From Adiantum capillus-veneris (taxonomy: Eukaryota; Streptophyta; Polypodiopsida; Polypodiales; Pteridaceae), in contig CM043942.1 in assembly GCA_014529385.2 (NCBI GenBank), positions 64,657,184-64,721,183 of the forward strand: a stretch of DNA of 64,000 nucleotides. Reading direction: 5' to 3'. Both the position numbers and the translations under genes were made by a program. The notes beneath the pieces were generated by a model that worked only from the letters and a program-made list of their open reading frames with translations, searched no databases and was not told where the DNA came from. This document shows positions 46,090 to 57,255 of this stretch, piece after piece (the stretch's first letter is position 1; each line of letters starts with the position of its first letter).

Positions 46090-46943
46090 GGGTTATAGTT
46101 GGTTCCTCCTACCTCCTCTATTATAGTTTTGTCGTGGTTTGGGACAGTAGTACATACCGTGACCATCTTCTCCATAGTTGTAGCAGTGATACTCCCTCTT
46201 TTTTGCATCGTGCTCTTCTTGGGTCTTGATATCTTTCTTGATTCCTTCCTTGCTGTATTGAGTGGACAGACAAATTCTGCAATTGGTCAGTAATATGGGC
46301 CAACATATCTTGTTGGTCATTTCTTACCCCAGGAGTCGGTGGTGGTAGTGGAATGGTGGTTGTCGTGGTTGTTGGTCGGTGTGATGTTCTTGCTTATGTT
46401 GACTCGGTTTCTTTGGCTTTCATTTGCAACTTGTTGTCCTTAAGGCGAGCAATCTTGACGACTAACTCGTACGTAGCCGAGAATCTACTCTTCACCTTCT
46501 CCTCGAGAAGCGGCCATAAGCCATGCGTGAACTGGTCTTTCTTTAGGAAATTGGGTGCATCTTCCCCCCTTGCCAGTGACTCAACCCACTGTTCCCATAA
46601 ATCCACAAATTTGGACTCATAGGTGTCATATTCTAAAAGACCCTCCTGCTTCAAGTCTCTCAACTTGTCCCACAACTTCTCTGAAGTGGTACCTTCCCCA
46701 AAGCACCTTTTAAAAGCGGTTTTTAAGGGCGCCTAGTTATCCTTAGTTTCTTGTGGAAGTGCATTGTACCATGACCTTGCTTCTAGCTTCATGAGATGCT
46801 TAAAGATACTAACCCGGGATTCATTTGTATCTTTGTTGCTCACTACACATGGTACTTCAAAGTCATCTACGAAGTCTGTTACCAAATCCTCCCCCTTCTT
46901 TCCTTTAATGTTGGAAATGCTACACTTGCCATGATTACTGAGA
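46090..46943 (-). pseudogene. Element Y gag remnant
   Basis: ATG 46943 opens MASVAFPTL, but frames shift near 46900 and stop near 46735. The capsid is well kept at 46675-46394 (WDKLRDLKQEGLLEYDTYES, KDQFTHGLWPLLEEKVKSRF), like X. The zinc knuckle near 46190 reads CYNYGEDGHGMYYC: its second Cys is replaced by Tyr. Confidence 0.8.
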
Positions 46944-46974
46944 GAGAGCTAGAAAGAAACATCCCGTAACTATG

Positions 46975-48805
46975 GGAAATCAAAATAGAGAATGGACTCC
47001 AAAGATAAAAAACAACATAGAACCCTTTATTGGCGATGATGATACTTACAAGTGGTGGTCTTCATGACTACAAACCTGGCTCTTGCCATTAGGGATGCAT
47101 CATGGAGTGTGGGCGCCATATGGTGCATGGCGAAGTTGGACTTAGGGGGAATGTTAGTTGGGGGGAAACATCAAGACGATGCGGCCTCCGGCGACATAAA
47201 TCACCAACATCGAGAGAGGCCCAAGATAGCATGGCGTTGATTCCTTCAATCCAAGCGTGCTCATGTTCCTTGGTGAGAGAGTAGTTACTACTTCATGTGC
47301 ATAGAGTGTTCATGATTAGTAACTCAACCGTGATGTGGTGAATCATGGGAGAATGGTGATGTTGCCAATGCTAAAACGCCCAAGGCTGCAACCAAACGTG
47401 ATGCCATTAGCTCTCAAGCATGGGGTGCACTAGGTGCATGAGTGGTGCTTAAAATGTAGAGTGCATGTAGCTAGTGTGTTTCTCCTTCACTTGTGCTTCC
47501 TTTGTGCTAAGCGGAGGCCTCTTTATATAGGCTTGAGAGGTGCTCCTTACCTGATGGTCATTGAAAATATCCATTGGTCATTGTAGAAGGTCTAGATGCC
47601 TTTCTAGTAAGAGAGATAGAGAGAGAAAGTAGAGAGAGAGAGAGAGAAAAGAGTGGGGTGGGGTAGAGTTTTTTTTATACAATCCACTAGCCATGGCTAG
47701 GTTATTAGGGGAAAATGGGGTTTTGGGGTATTTACAAGGGTTTTGTCGATGGTTCGGGTGGTGGGTGTGAGGTTTTAGTGATATTGGAGTCGGTTTTTGT
47801 CATGAGAAGCCGAGATGTTTTGTGTCACCTCCTTTCGGTGCTAGCTAGGGTGTGCCTTCGGCGCCACTTCTTGTTTTGGTGTTGGCGACGCATGAATTAG
47901 CCTCCTTCGTTCTTTGACGTTGATGTTGTATTTTCCTTTTCTTTTTATTGTGAGTGCGTATATGCGTGTGTGTGATGCATGTGTGCATGTATGTTTATAT
48001 GGTAAGTATGTAGTGTGTATCATACATGGTAAGTATGTGTGTAGTGCCGTGTGTGGGAACGAGAGAAGCAGGGGGGGGAGGGGGGGGGTTAAATTATGTA
48101 TATATATAATATATATATATATATTGTGCGTTTAATGCGTGTAGGGACAACAGAGCAGCGAGAGGAGAAGGCGTTGGGGATGATGGGAGGGGAGAGTGCA
48201 TGTGTGTGTGTAGAGTGGATGTGTAGTGAGAGAGAGAGAGAGAGAGAGATGTCGGTCCTGTGAATTGCGCATATTGGCTCCGAGCGCAGAGAGCCAGAGT
48301 GCGAGAGAGAAAGGGGTGAGGTGGTGAGGGAGGGAGTGGGTGTGTGGGTTGTGGAGAGAGAGAGGGATGGTCGCATGCGCCCTTGCCGGCTGGTCCAGAG
48401 GACGCGCAAGGGAGAGAGAAATGGGGGGGGGGGGGTGGTAGGGCTACTTTCAGCCGACACTGAGCAAGGAAGGGGGGGGGAGTTTAATGTAGTCAAAGAT
48501 GGGACATGAGGGAAAAGGAGAGTTGCATTATTATCGTCCCCTTATGGGTTGTTCACATGCAGTGATAGATAGAAGAGGGAGAAGGTAGGGGACACAGGTA
48601 GTGAGAGAGGGGAGAGATTAGGCGGGGGGCCGTGGCCTACCGATAGGAAGAAAACAAGGGGAAGGAGAGAAAGGCATGTGCAAGGCAAAGAAAGGGGGGG
48701 GGGGGGATAAGAGAGACTCGGGTGTGGATCATAATGAAAGAGAGAGATTTTGAAGAGAAAAACGGTGTTCACCATTTGTTTCCTAGAACCTTAGCTCTCT
48801 AGCCG
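46975..48805 (-). repeat. 5' LTR of element Y
   Basis: It matches the 3' LTR from 47181 to 48805. The inner end at 46975 is inferred from TGGGAAATCAAAATAGAGAATGG, also found at the outer end of the 3' LTR (28977). No primer site like that of X is visible before gag, so that segment is probably deleted. TATA box at 47530-47522 (minus). The outer start is missing where Z sequence begins. Confidence 0.7.
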
Positions 48806-48811
48806 GGCTAG

Positions 48812-49082
48812 ACGGAGGCGGTTCTCAACTATTTTTAATTTCTCTAATTCTCTCTCTTTGTACAATATATATGTTTGTTCGCATGAGCCTAGATTAGTCA
48901 AGCCTTTTCCACCTATAAGATGCAATAAATAGTAGAATATCAATTCCATAACACTTTATTTTCCTCACTCCGTGCTAGCTCTCTTCACCTTTGAAGGTGT
49001 TTGAGGTCTTGGGATTTGGGTTGAGGACAAGTTTATGCTATTGCAAGCCGGGTTTAATTGATGCTGTTTTGGGCATAGTATT
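48812..49082 (+). repeat. Inverted, rearranged LTR piece of element Z
   Basis: Its two blocks (GGTTCTCAACTATTTTTAAT and following; TACAATATATATGTTTGTTC to GGGCATAGTATTG) match the Z LTR at 50780-50820 and 51000-51240, but in inverted orientation and swapped order. It is bracketed by a ~29-bp direct repeat (AGAACCTTAGCTCTCTAGCC and following, at 48785 and 49084) derived from the Y LTR. Confidence 0.65.
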
Positions 49083-49112
49083 GAGAACCTTAGCTCTCTA
49101 GCCAGGCTAGAC

Positions 49113-50038
49113 TACTTCAAACTTCGCCATTCGGTAAGAAGTTTGTCTTCAACATTGCTTGCAAGAAATTTCTTCATTATGGAAGCTCGTAGGGCTTTCC
49201 ACGTCCTTGGAGCTTCACCATTAGCTCTAGACTCCCCCACCACTTTCTGGTGGAATTTTGAAAATACATAGCTACATGTCGTAGCTTAGAGGACTCCATG
49301 AAGCCTTCATCTCCAAAGGTTGCATCAAATTGCTGGATGAAGGCCAAAACTTTGTCCATAGCACCAAAGGTGCCATCATAGGTGAGAAAAGAGATGTTCT
49401 TTCCTCCCTCCTTGAGCTTCTTGAGTTTGCTAGACCTTTTCCAAGAAGCATAAGACTTCCAATGCCCTCTCCTTCTACACTCTTTAGGGGCTAAGCCGCT
49501 ACTTTCATCGGAAGAAGAGGAAGGTGACGAGGATGAAGAAGAGGGTGACATCTTTCTCTCCGAGGAATAAGGTGATGAAGATGAGAAGAGGGTGACCTCT
49601 TTCTCTACTTTTTATTTCCTTGATTCCTCTCTTTATTCTTAGGATTATGAGAAGAGGGATATGTGGTGATATTTTCCTCTTAGAAGAAGTTGGAGATTTT
49701 TGTGACCACCGTAGACGTGGAGCCACATCTTTCAAAGGTTTTGGAGACTCACTTCTTTCCCTTTTGTAGGGTTGATCCTCTTCTCTCTATGTAGAAAGTA
49801 TTCTTGTGGAAGTTTCACTAAGAGGCTTCTTAAGTACTCTCTCTTCTTGGATAGTTTGGAGAATCCCATGGATGCGAAGCTGTTGGACAACTTCACCTTG
49901 TAGACTAGGGTTTCCCATTGCTTGTTTTAGCCTAGTGACAAGATAATTCACATGAAAGGGGTCATCATTAGTAGCACCTTCATGTGCAAAATCAAAGAAG
50001 TCATCAATATTCATGTACTCTTTATTATTGTCAACCAT
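49113..50038 (-). pseudogene. Element Z gag remnant
   Basis: ATG 50038 begins MVDNNKEYMNIDDFFDFAHE. Frames are broken between 49787 and 49560. The conserved part at 49560-49180 has a Ser-rich start and then a Retrotrans_gag-like core (KVLAFIQQFDATFGDEGF, LRHVAMYFQNSTRKWWGSL). A frameshift follows near 49215. It is of the Ty3/gypsy gag type; no knuckle or protease follows. Confidence 0.65.
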
Positions 50039-50048
50039 GATAACAAAA

Positions 50049-50510
50049 ACATTAGGAAAATTTTGAACTCATTTTTGGGCCTTTTAAGAGTGCCACATCA
50101 TCAAAGTTGTACAAAAGAAAGCAACCCGGTAGACCCCTCTAAATATTTCTTAGAACCCCATGATATGACCTATCATTGGAAAGTTCTTGAAAAATGGATT
50201 CTAAAGAGCCAAGGTCCGAAAAGTTTGGATGACTTCAATGAAAGTTATGCCCTTTTTTTTCAATCAGCAAGGTTTTGTTACCGTTACGGTAATCTAAAAT
50301 CACCCTTTTCTAGATCTACATGAAGGCAATGTCCGATACATGCATGCTATATATCAATAGAGAGTATTTGAAGAGTAGATTCTAAATATCCAACCTCCGA
50401 CAAGTTTGGAACTTATTTGCAAAAAAATTACCGATCCCCACTTTTTGAAAGCTATGCCACATCAACAATTCTTACAAGGCCCATTTTTTAGTCTAAACTT
50501 TTCCTAATGT
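50049..50510. mobile_element. MITE (~462 bp) in the Z leader
   Basis: Inverted ends start ACATTAGGAAAA and share further bases to GGGCC; TTTGAACTCATTTTTGGGCC on the left resembles TTTGGACTCACAAAGGGGCC of the MITE at 43250. Inside are two direct copies of the shared module (near 50180-50240 and 50355-50430). It lies 11 bp upstream of the Z gag ATG. Confidence 0.7.
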
Positions 50511-50603
50511 AGGTGTATGCTAACTTATTCTTTGGTAGCTTATAAACCTCTTGTAAAAAGCTTTTAGGACCTTTCCTTTCCAACAAGAAAAAAGAAAGCA
50601 ATA

Positions 50604-50615
50604 GCTTGGATACCA
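50604..50615 (-). promoter_or_regulatory. Primer-site-like sequence of element Z
   Basis: Minus strand TGGTATCCAAGC is two substitutions from the iMet site TGGTATCAGAGC and sits right after the LTR end ATTCCATTACA. Confidence 0.55.
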
Positions 50616-50616
50616 A

Positions 50617-50840
50617 TGTAATGGAATTTGGCTAATAAAATTAATTGTAGCGGAATTAAAATGATAGTAGTTAACATTTTATTGAGAGAATTCCTAATGA
50701 AGATAGACTAAGGGTACTTGATTAAAGATAGCAATATAAATATGACACCTAGTTAGCTTGGCATGAACAATACTTGTAAAAGAGAGAGAATTAGAGAAAT
50801 TAAAAATAGTTGAGAACCGGCTTTACTTGGAGCTAGTACC

Positions 50841-50887
<47 letters not shown>

Positions 50888-51245
50888 ACAAAAAAAAAGG
50901 CTTTTGTATTATACATTCTCCCATATGAAGACACTTGGTACAATACATTCTTTGTGTTCCTTGAGAACTTGTTGATACTATGAAGATGGAAAAAGTTGTG
51001 CACCAATACTATGCCCAAAACAACATCAATTAAAACTACTTGCAATAGCATAAACTTGTCCCCAACCTAAATCCCAAGACGTCAAACACCTTCAAAGGTG
51101 AAGAGAGCTAGCAGGGAGTGAGGAAAATGAAGTGTTATGGAATTGATATTCTACTATTTATTGCATCTTATAGGTGGAAAAGGCTTGAGTAATCTAAGCT
51201 CATGCGAACAAATATATATATTGTACATTTTATTAATCAAGTTCT
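50617..51245 (-). repeat. LTR of element Z
   Basis: The inner end TGTAATGG at 50617 is set by the primer site. The outer end is uncertain and is taken where similarity with the inverted piece stops. It contains a 42-base C run. Confidence 0.6.
50844..50885. repeat. Homopolymer C run (42)
   Basis: An uninterrupted C42 followed by AAACAAAAAAAAA. The inverted LTR piece at 48812 lacks it. Exact length may be affected by sequencing. Confidence 0.9.
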
Positions 51246-51447
51246 CTTTGGCCATGTATGACCGGCGGGCCAGTTTGTAATCAATTTGACCAATCAAGAA
51301 ATCTATAAATCAAATACGTGGAAGAGGAAAATGGTCACTCTTACATGGGGGGAGATTGCACCCAGTGTCTGCGTTATTTACTGCTTTGTTCTCTTCTCTC
51401 TCACTGTGCTGGCATAGAACTCCACTCTAGGAGGTGTGCCTGCATGT

Positions 51448-51448
<1 letters not shown>

Positions 51449-51503
<55 letters not shown>
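51449..51503. repeat. (CT)n microsatellite
   Basis: About 27 CT units followed by CCCCCC. Confidence 0.95.
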
Positions 51504-51505
<2 letters not shown>

Positions 51506-52630
51506 CCCTTTCTATATCACACGATTATGCGCTTATGGGCTTGCCTGGTATGTCGACTAGTCTGTTTTATGGATTTCAATATGTTGTTTTTGCTATTTTG
51601 TAGGTCTCGCTACGCTCGTGTTTGTAGAAGTGGTATTAGAGATGTGACTACACTCTTGGCTATGTAGCAATTATGAGTATAGTAAACTTCATCAACAACC
51701 ATCAAAGATAAGTGTTGCCACCATTTTCTTTCTAAATCTTATGATTATGCTTTGATTGGTATATACTTGATTGATTTGAGATCAACCCATATCTATATGT
51801 AGTTCTTTCCACCAAGTGCTAGAGAAATTAATTACTTTGTACTATATGCATGTGAGGAACAACTCTAACAAGTTGAATATTAGGATTAATTTGTTTATGC
51901 ATACGCTTAGTTTCAATTACAATACCTTGCACCTGAATGACCATGCTGGAAAGATCAATAATAGAAGATATTTTAATGAGTGCAATTGGATAAGAGTGTT
52001 CCTGGATTAATCCCAAGACCTAGTGCTTGTAGGTGAGCTAGAAAAGACGGTCATCTTCTCTCCCTTCGGATGGGATACAACCCCAAGATAATGATAATAC
52101 TGATAGTAAATAATAACAACAAATATTGATAGAATTGTTGATTGGGGAGGTTCTCTGTCGATGGTGGGGAGGATGCACAATGCAACATGTTTTATTTTGA
52201 CATCATCAATTGCTATGATATGGCTACAAACAGTGGGTGACAACTGTCGATCACACACTGACAGGATGTTGAGGTGCAGTAGCACCAATAGCTGCCATGC
52301 GCACATGTGAACCTCAAGAGTTTCCACTAGAAAGTTCGAGAGATTTCCACTAGGACTTCACTGCCTTGCCGTGCATAGAGCATTGATTTTACCATAATCA
52401 GGCGATTGGAAACCACTAGCTCTCCCACACCATCTATTTGTCATCCAACCAATCAAATCTCTCTCCCCACAGCTGATCCCTATTAGGTTTTTGTCTTTTT
52501 CATCTTTCCAATGGACCCTCATTCCTTAACTGATATGTATTCAGTGCGATTTGCTACAAATGTCACCGTTGTACAGTTTGTTTTTGGTCCCATGGGTCAT
52601 ATCTGACCTCCGTGGACGATAATTCAATCA

Positions 52631-52771
<141 letters not shown>

Positions 52772-55227
52772 CAGTTGCACTCGCCATCCAACTACCTCTT
52801 TTTTTTTCCCTTCAATTTTGCAACAGAAAGCCCTCCCACCATTGCATGGCCCCCTCATCTTGTGGAACTAGGTTTTTTCATTTTTCTATTTTACTTTTAT
52901 GTCATTTGTGATGACACCCACACCATAGAAGGTGTCGTTGCATGTGGCAAAAAGCGGCTTCAGTAGACGTCTAGTTTATCTGAATGTAGCCAACTGCGCT
53001 ACCATGCCAAGTATTTGGCTGCCCTCTTTGAAAATGAACACTTATCTCATGCAACAACAATTCGACACGGGAGCTAGTACTCGATTATTAAGCAACACCA
53101 TTTTTTTTTCCTAGTCTCTCACACATCCACAAACTTTGCATGACTATCAATCGTGACAACTTGAACTACTCGCCCCACTCGCATGTAGATGCTGGCAATT
53201 ATCTACACTCTTCTCCCTCTGCAACTTACCTTGCACCCTTACTTTTCCCCACCAAAAACCTCTTGCAAATGTGGCCCCTGCTCACAAAACCCACCCAATA
53301 TCCTGTAGATGCATTCCTTGCAGCTAGCAGCCATGCTTAGTCCACCAAGCCCCTGTCTTCAAGATACCAAAGAACACACCCCACCCAACCCCGTTGAAGG
53401 CCTTCCTCAGCCCATAATTTGGGTTTGCCTTCCACCTCTTCTAGCACCATCAACCTCTTTGTATAACCACTTTCCACTGTGCTATGCCATGCAAAGATTC
53501 TTCTGAGTGGTGCACGATGCATGTGTAGATCTCTTCAAACACACAAACCAACGTGGGAATACAAAGTGGTGGTGGCGCTGCCAGCTAAAAGCTGATTGAA
53601 AAAAATATAGAGGACTTTTTTGGCAGCACTCTAAGTTTGGTGTTGATGGTTCTATTGTAGCTGAGCATGACTAGTTGTGCGCGAGCTGAGTGAGAAAACT
53701 ATTGACCCCTTACACCACCTTTTTGATAAAAAGCAAGAAAAGCAAGAAGAAGAAGCTGAGGAAGGAAGACTCTCTCTCTCTCTCTCGCATGCGCTCTCCC
53801 ACGACTACTTCCAGAGTTAGACATTGATGAAGCTCTTTCGTGACCTGTGCAATACTTTATCAGACAACCGATTGACAATGATGAAGCTAATTTTCATACA
53901 CGATTCTAGGCTTTTAGTTTGTCTTATTTTTAAGTATTTCACTTTACATCACCATATTAGTGAATTTGGATTTCCCAATTCCCACTTTCAAAATGAGCTT
54001 ACGATTTGACCACATGGGCAATTCCCAAATTGGCTCTAAAGTCTCAAACTCTCTAACATTTTTTTTACTTCATTTCATTTTGTACCCAGACATTGAATTA
54101 GATCCCCAAGGATTAAGGATTATATCAATTTGGTCTCATTACTTATGGATGATTTTGGCCTTTTGAAGTTGTTTCATATATAACATTTCATTTTACTCAT
54201 TTTGTTTCTCTATCTCAACCCACCTCCCCCCAGCCTCCTACCCCCTTCCAAATGGATGACTTCCACACTCATGTGCCTCGTCTGGATTACTGGCTACACT
54301 CTTGCATAATCATATCAAACCTCTACTATCAATTGTCGAATTGGAAGTTCTATTTCTTGGGATTTAACACAGGGATAAGCTACCTCCGTAACCAATAGTG
54401 ACCACACTGAACGGAATACATTATTCGGATGACACATTTTTGTGATGGTTTTATTCGTCAAAACAATATGATTGATCATCAAGACGAGAGAATTCTATCA
54501 TTCGCTCTCATAACTTGGCAAGCATACCTTGTTTGCATGAAAAAGACTACCATATACATATCGTTGGAGAGGGGGAATGGAAAAACATGCCAAGCACAAA
54601 CAAAAGGCCCTCTCTATAGCTCAAGGTATTCACAGCACCCCTATCCTCTCAGAAAACACCTTCGAACACACAACTCACACTAGCAGACCACCGCCTGCTC
54701 GATTTCCACTGCTCACACACTCTACAAACCCACCACACAAGATACACCTACTACCACTGCCTGTCTCCACCCTTACACATGCACACAACCATTCAATCTC
54801 ACTCTCTCACTCAAAACACCATGGGTCTGGGGGGGGCCACACACTTCCACACAGCCCGCACCGAGGAGGGACATGAAAGCAGGAGAAAGAGAAGGGGGGA
54901 AGGGGAAACAGCAGCAAGGGAGGCAACTGTGGCTTGATTGCACTTCAGAAAACACATACACCGGCTTGCAATGCCATCACCATGGCCATTTTCAAGCAAA
55001 AGTTACAAAGGGGCTAGCTTGCTAGAGAACTCCACTTTGCAGGCTTCAAACGGTACCTCAAAAGGCGAAGAAAAGGCCCCAAATTTGATTCTTTTTTTAC
55101 TTTTATAGGGGGGGACTTTAATTTGGGAATTTACAATTTAATAGGTCCACCTGGCACCTTGAATTGGTATCTTTTGGGAAAGAGGACACCGCTTTTCTCT
55201 ATTTCCCTCTTCTTCACTCTTTGCATT

Positions 55228-55229
<2 letters not shown>

Positions 55230-55258
<29 letters not shown>
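55230..55258. repeat. Homopolymer G run (29)
   Basis: An expansion specific to the 3' LTR of W; compare 63126-63134. Confidence 0.9.
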
Positions 55259-55260
<2 letters not shown>

Positions 55261-55610
55261 TTAGCGACGTCGCTATTGCCCCCTAGGTTTTTTTTTTTTT
55301 TTTTTAATCTCTTCATTTTTACCCCTATTGGCCTCAACCTTACATTGGTCCATTTTTGACTTTGACTCTCCCTTTCCTCTATCCGACTCCTCTTTTGCCC
55401 TCTTTTGACCTTGACTTCCACTTTGTCCTCTTTGGCCTTGCACTTGGTTCACCCATGCTTGTTTGTACTTGCCTGGACACACCTTGGGATGTTCCCCTTT
55501 GACCTTGCTCAGCTTTGCCCACCTGGCGGCTTCCTAGCTCACCCTCTTTGCCTTGCCCTTGGTCTTGATTTGGCCGGCTCCCCTTTGTACACATAAGGAC
55601 TTGCCCCTTA

Positions 55611-55898
55611 GGGTGAAAGCATGTTAACTTGTCATGCCTTTTCATGTCCCAGACAATGCTAACTAGCAGAATTTTGACATATGCTAACTAGTACAATAAC
55701 TTGAGCTACATCTCCAAGATCTATGACATATGATATATCAATAGAAAGCACTTGAAACAAGGAATCCAAATGTACAACCTCGGACAAATTTTGATATTAT
55801 TTGTAAAAAATTTACCGAATGCCCAACTTTTCGAAGATGTGCTAACTTCAAACTGCTAACTAGCACAAAAAGCGTGACAGGTTAACATGCTTTCACCC
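55611..55898. mobile_element. 288-bp MITE, copy 3b, in the W 3' LTR
   Basis: Same ends and length as copy 3a at 608. Flanked by CTTA on both sides (55607-55610, 55899-55902). The homologous place in the 5' LTR (63485-63488) has a single CTTA and no insert, which proves the insertion boundaries and the 4-bp duplication. Confidence 0.95.
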
Positions 55899-56214
55899 CT
55901 TAGCTTGCCTCGCAGGACCGCTCTCTTACCTGAGGAGGGGAGGCAATAGCAATGTCGCTATTGCCCCCTCCTCGTTCCTTTAAAACTTGGAGGCCACGTG
56001 GGAAACTTCCCTTGTCGAGAGAACGCGCCACGTCAGCTTACACCCCCATTGCCGCACGGGCGCGCGCGCCACTGCGCCGCTCCGCCGCCTCCAAAACCGC
56101 CCGACCTCCGCCCGCGCAGCGCCCTTGGCGCCGCCTGCGGGGAACGCCATAGCCACCACTTCACGGAGCTCCTCCCACTCCCCTTCATGCTTAATTGGGG
56201 GCACACGGCCCACA

Positions 56215-56273
56215 CTATATAGCGCGCGAATTTCTTCCTCCTCCTCGCATGTGGGTTCACCCCGTGCCACGTG
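56215..56273 (-). promoter_or_regulatory. Candidate promoter in the W LTR (TATA and G-box)
   Basis: CTATATAG at 56222-56215 and a G-box CCACGTGG at 56267-56274 about 50 bp upstream on the minus strand. The same pair occurs in the 5' LTR (63807-63802 and 63859-63854). A CTATAAAGAGGCC at 62521-62511, close to the LTR end and closer to the TATA form of X and Y, is an alternative. Confidence 0.45.
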
Positions 56274-57093
56274 GCAGCTTGTGAAGTGGTAGCCCCCAAG
56301 GTCTTGAAATTCCAAGCTTCTTTTTTCCCCAAAAGATCTTCCCCCTTTATCGGTTCTTGGCCGTACAAAACCCACTGCATTCTGACTCCCCGGAGTTCGC
56401 TACCCAAGGCCACTAAAATAAAAAAAATCATCTGCAGCTGTTCACTGTCCACGGCTCCTAACTTCATCTTTCGGTATTTGGCCGACCAAGCATCCGATTG
56501 ACGTGCAGTCGATTCGTGCTAGCTCCACATGGCTCATTCTATCACTGAGAACCTTGGCAAGGCTCCAAAAATGCCAGATGGAACATTTTCCAATGCGGTC
56601 AAGTGGGCTTAGACCCGGCCCCCTGAAAATCTTGAACTGGCTATAACTTCCTATCCAGAGTTCCGATTTGCATTCCGAGAAAACAGGCATGCTCCACAAC
56701 TCGAGCACTACACATGTATATACTGTCATCAGCCCGGGCCACCTGTCCCCAGCTGCCCTGTCCATCGGGAATCTGCAACACACCCTTTCTTTAAACTGCA
56801 ATATCTTGAGCACCGGGGCTCCGTTTGACGAGCTGTCTGGACCGGCTTCTAGAGCACGCTGAACTCTGCATTCTAGAGCTTTTACTTGGCACTTTGGACA
56901 TCTTGACCTGCCATCCCAACTAGACTATTCCGCTGCATTTTTGGCCTAAAAAACCGCATCAGGCATACTTTCCCGCTATCCTTTGGCTGCCAAGGGCCTT
57001 GGCACCTGCCCTAGCCTTCTGCACTACACTCGATTGCACCCTTTGCCTGCATAAACCACTTGCTAGCTTCGACCATCTTTAGCTATACCATCA

Positions 57094-57128
57094 TTGCCCA
57101 GCCCCCTCGTCGAACATTTATGTTCGAC
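57094..57128 (-). promoter_or_regulatory. PPT-proximal hairpin and polypurine tract of element W
   Basis: Sense strand GTCGAACA and TGTTCGAC form a perfect 8-bp stem around TAAA (57128-57109). The tract GAGGGGGCTGGGCAA runs to the LTR start. Relative to A, one stem pair changed T-A to C-G on both sides. Confidence 0.8.
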
Positions 57129-57255
57129 CAAAAGCATATGTACAAACTTTAAAACTGGCACACCAAACTGATGATTAAAAGCACTCAGAAAACCACAACT
57201 ATATGTACAAGCTATGTATAAGGATTTATCCATTTTTTTTCACACACTGCATGCT

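Larger units (their letters stand above)
48812..51245 (-). mobile_element. Element Z: gag-only retrotransposon remnant with inverted LTR pieces
   Basis: On the minus strand an LTR (about 51245-50617), a primer-site-like sequence, a leader with a MITE, and a gag remnant follow. At the far end (48812-49082) lies another piece of the same LTR in the opposite orientation. No pol is present. LTR blocks match the chromovirus LTR at 16077-17618. Confidence 0.6.
54565..57093 (-). repeat. 3' LTR of element W
   Basis: Minus strand TGATGGTATAG to CCCCCTCTCCA, 2,529 bp including the 288-bp MITE. It has a G29 run where the 5' LTR has only GGGGAGGGG. The GC-rich part at 55940-56290 gives many spurious ORFs. 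Confidence 0.9.

Noticed and set aside
51631-51642. TGGTATTAGAG resembling an iMet primer site
   Set aside because: No LTR partner, gag or pol is near it, and one degenerate match is expected by chance.
55952-56501. Overlapping ORFs in the GC-rich part of the W LTR, also at 63538-63999
   Set aside because: Low stop frequency comes from GC content. Different frames are open in the two LTRs and no protein family fits.
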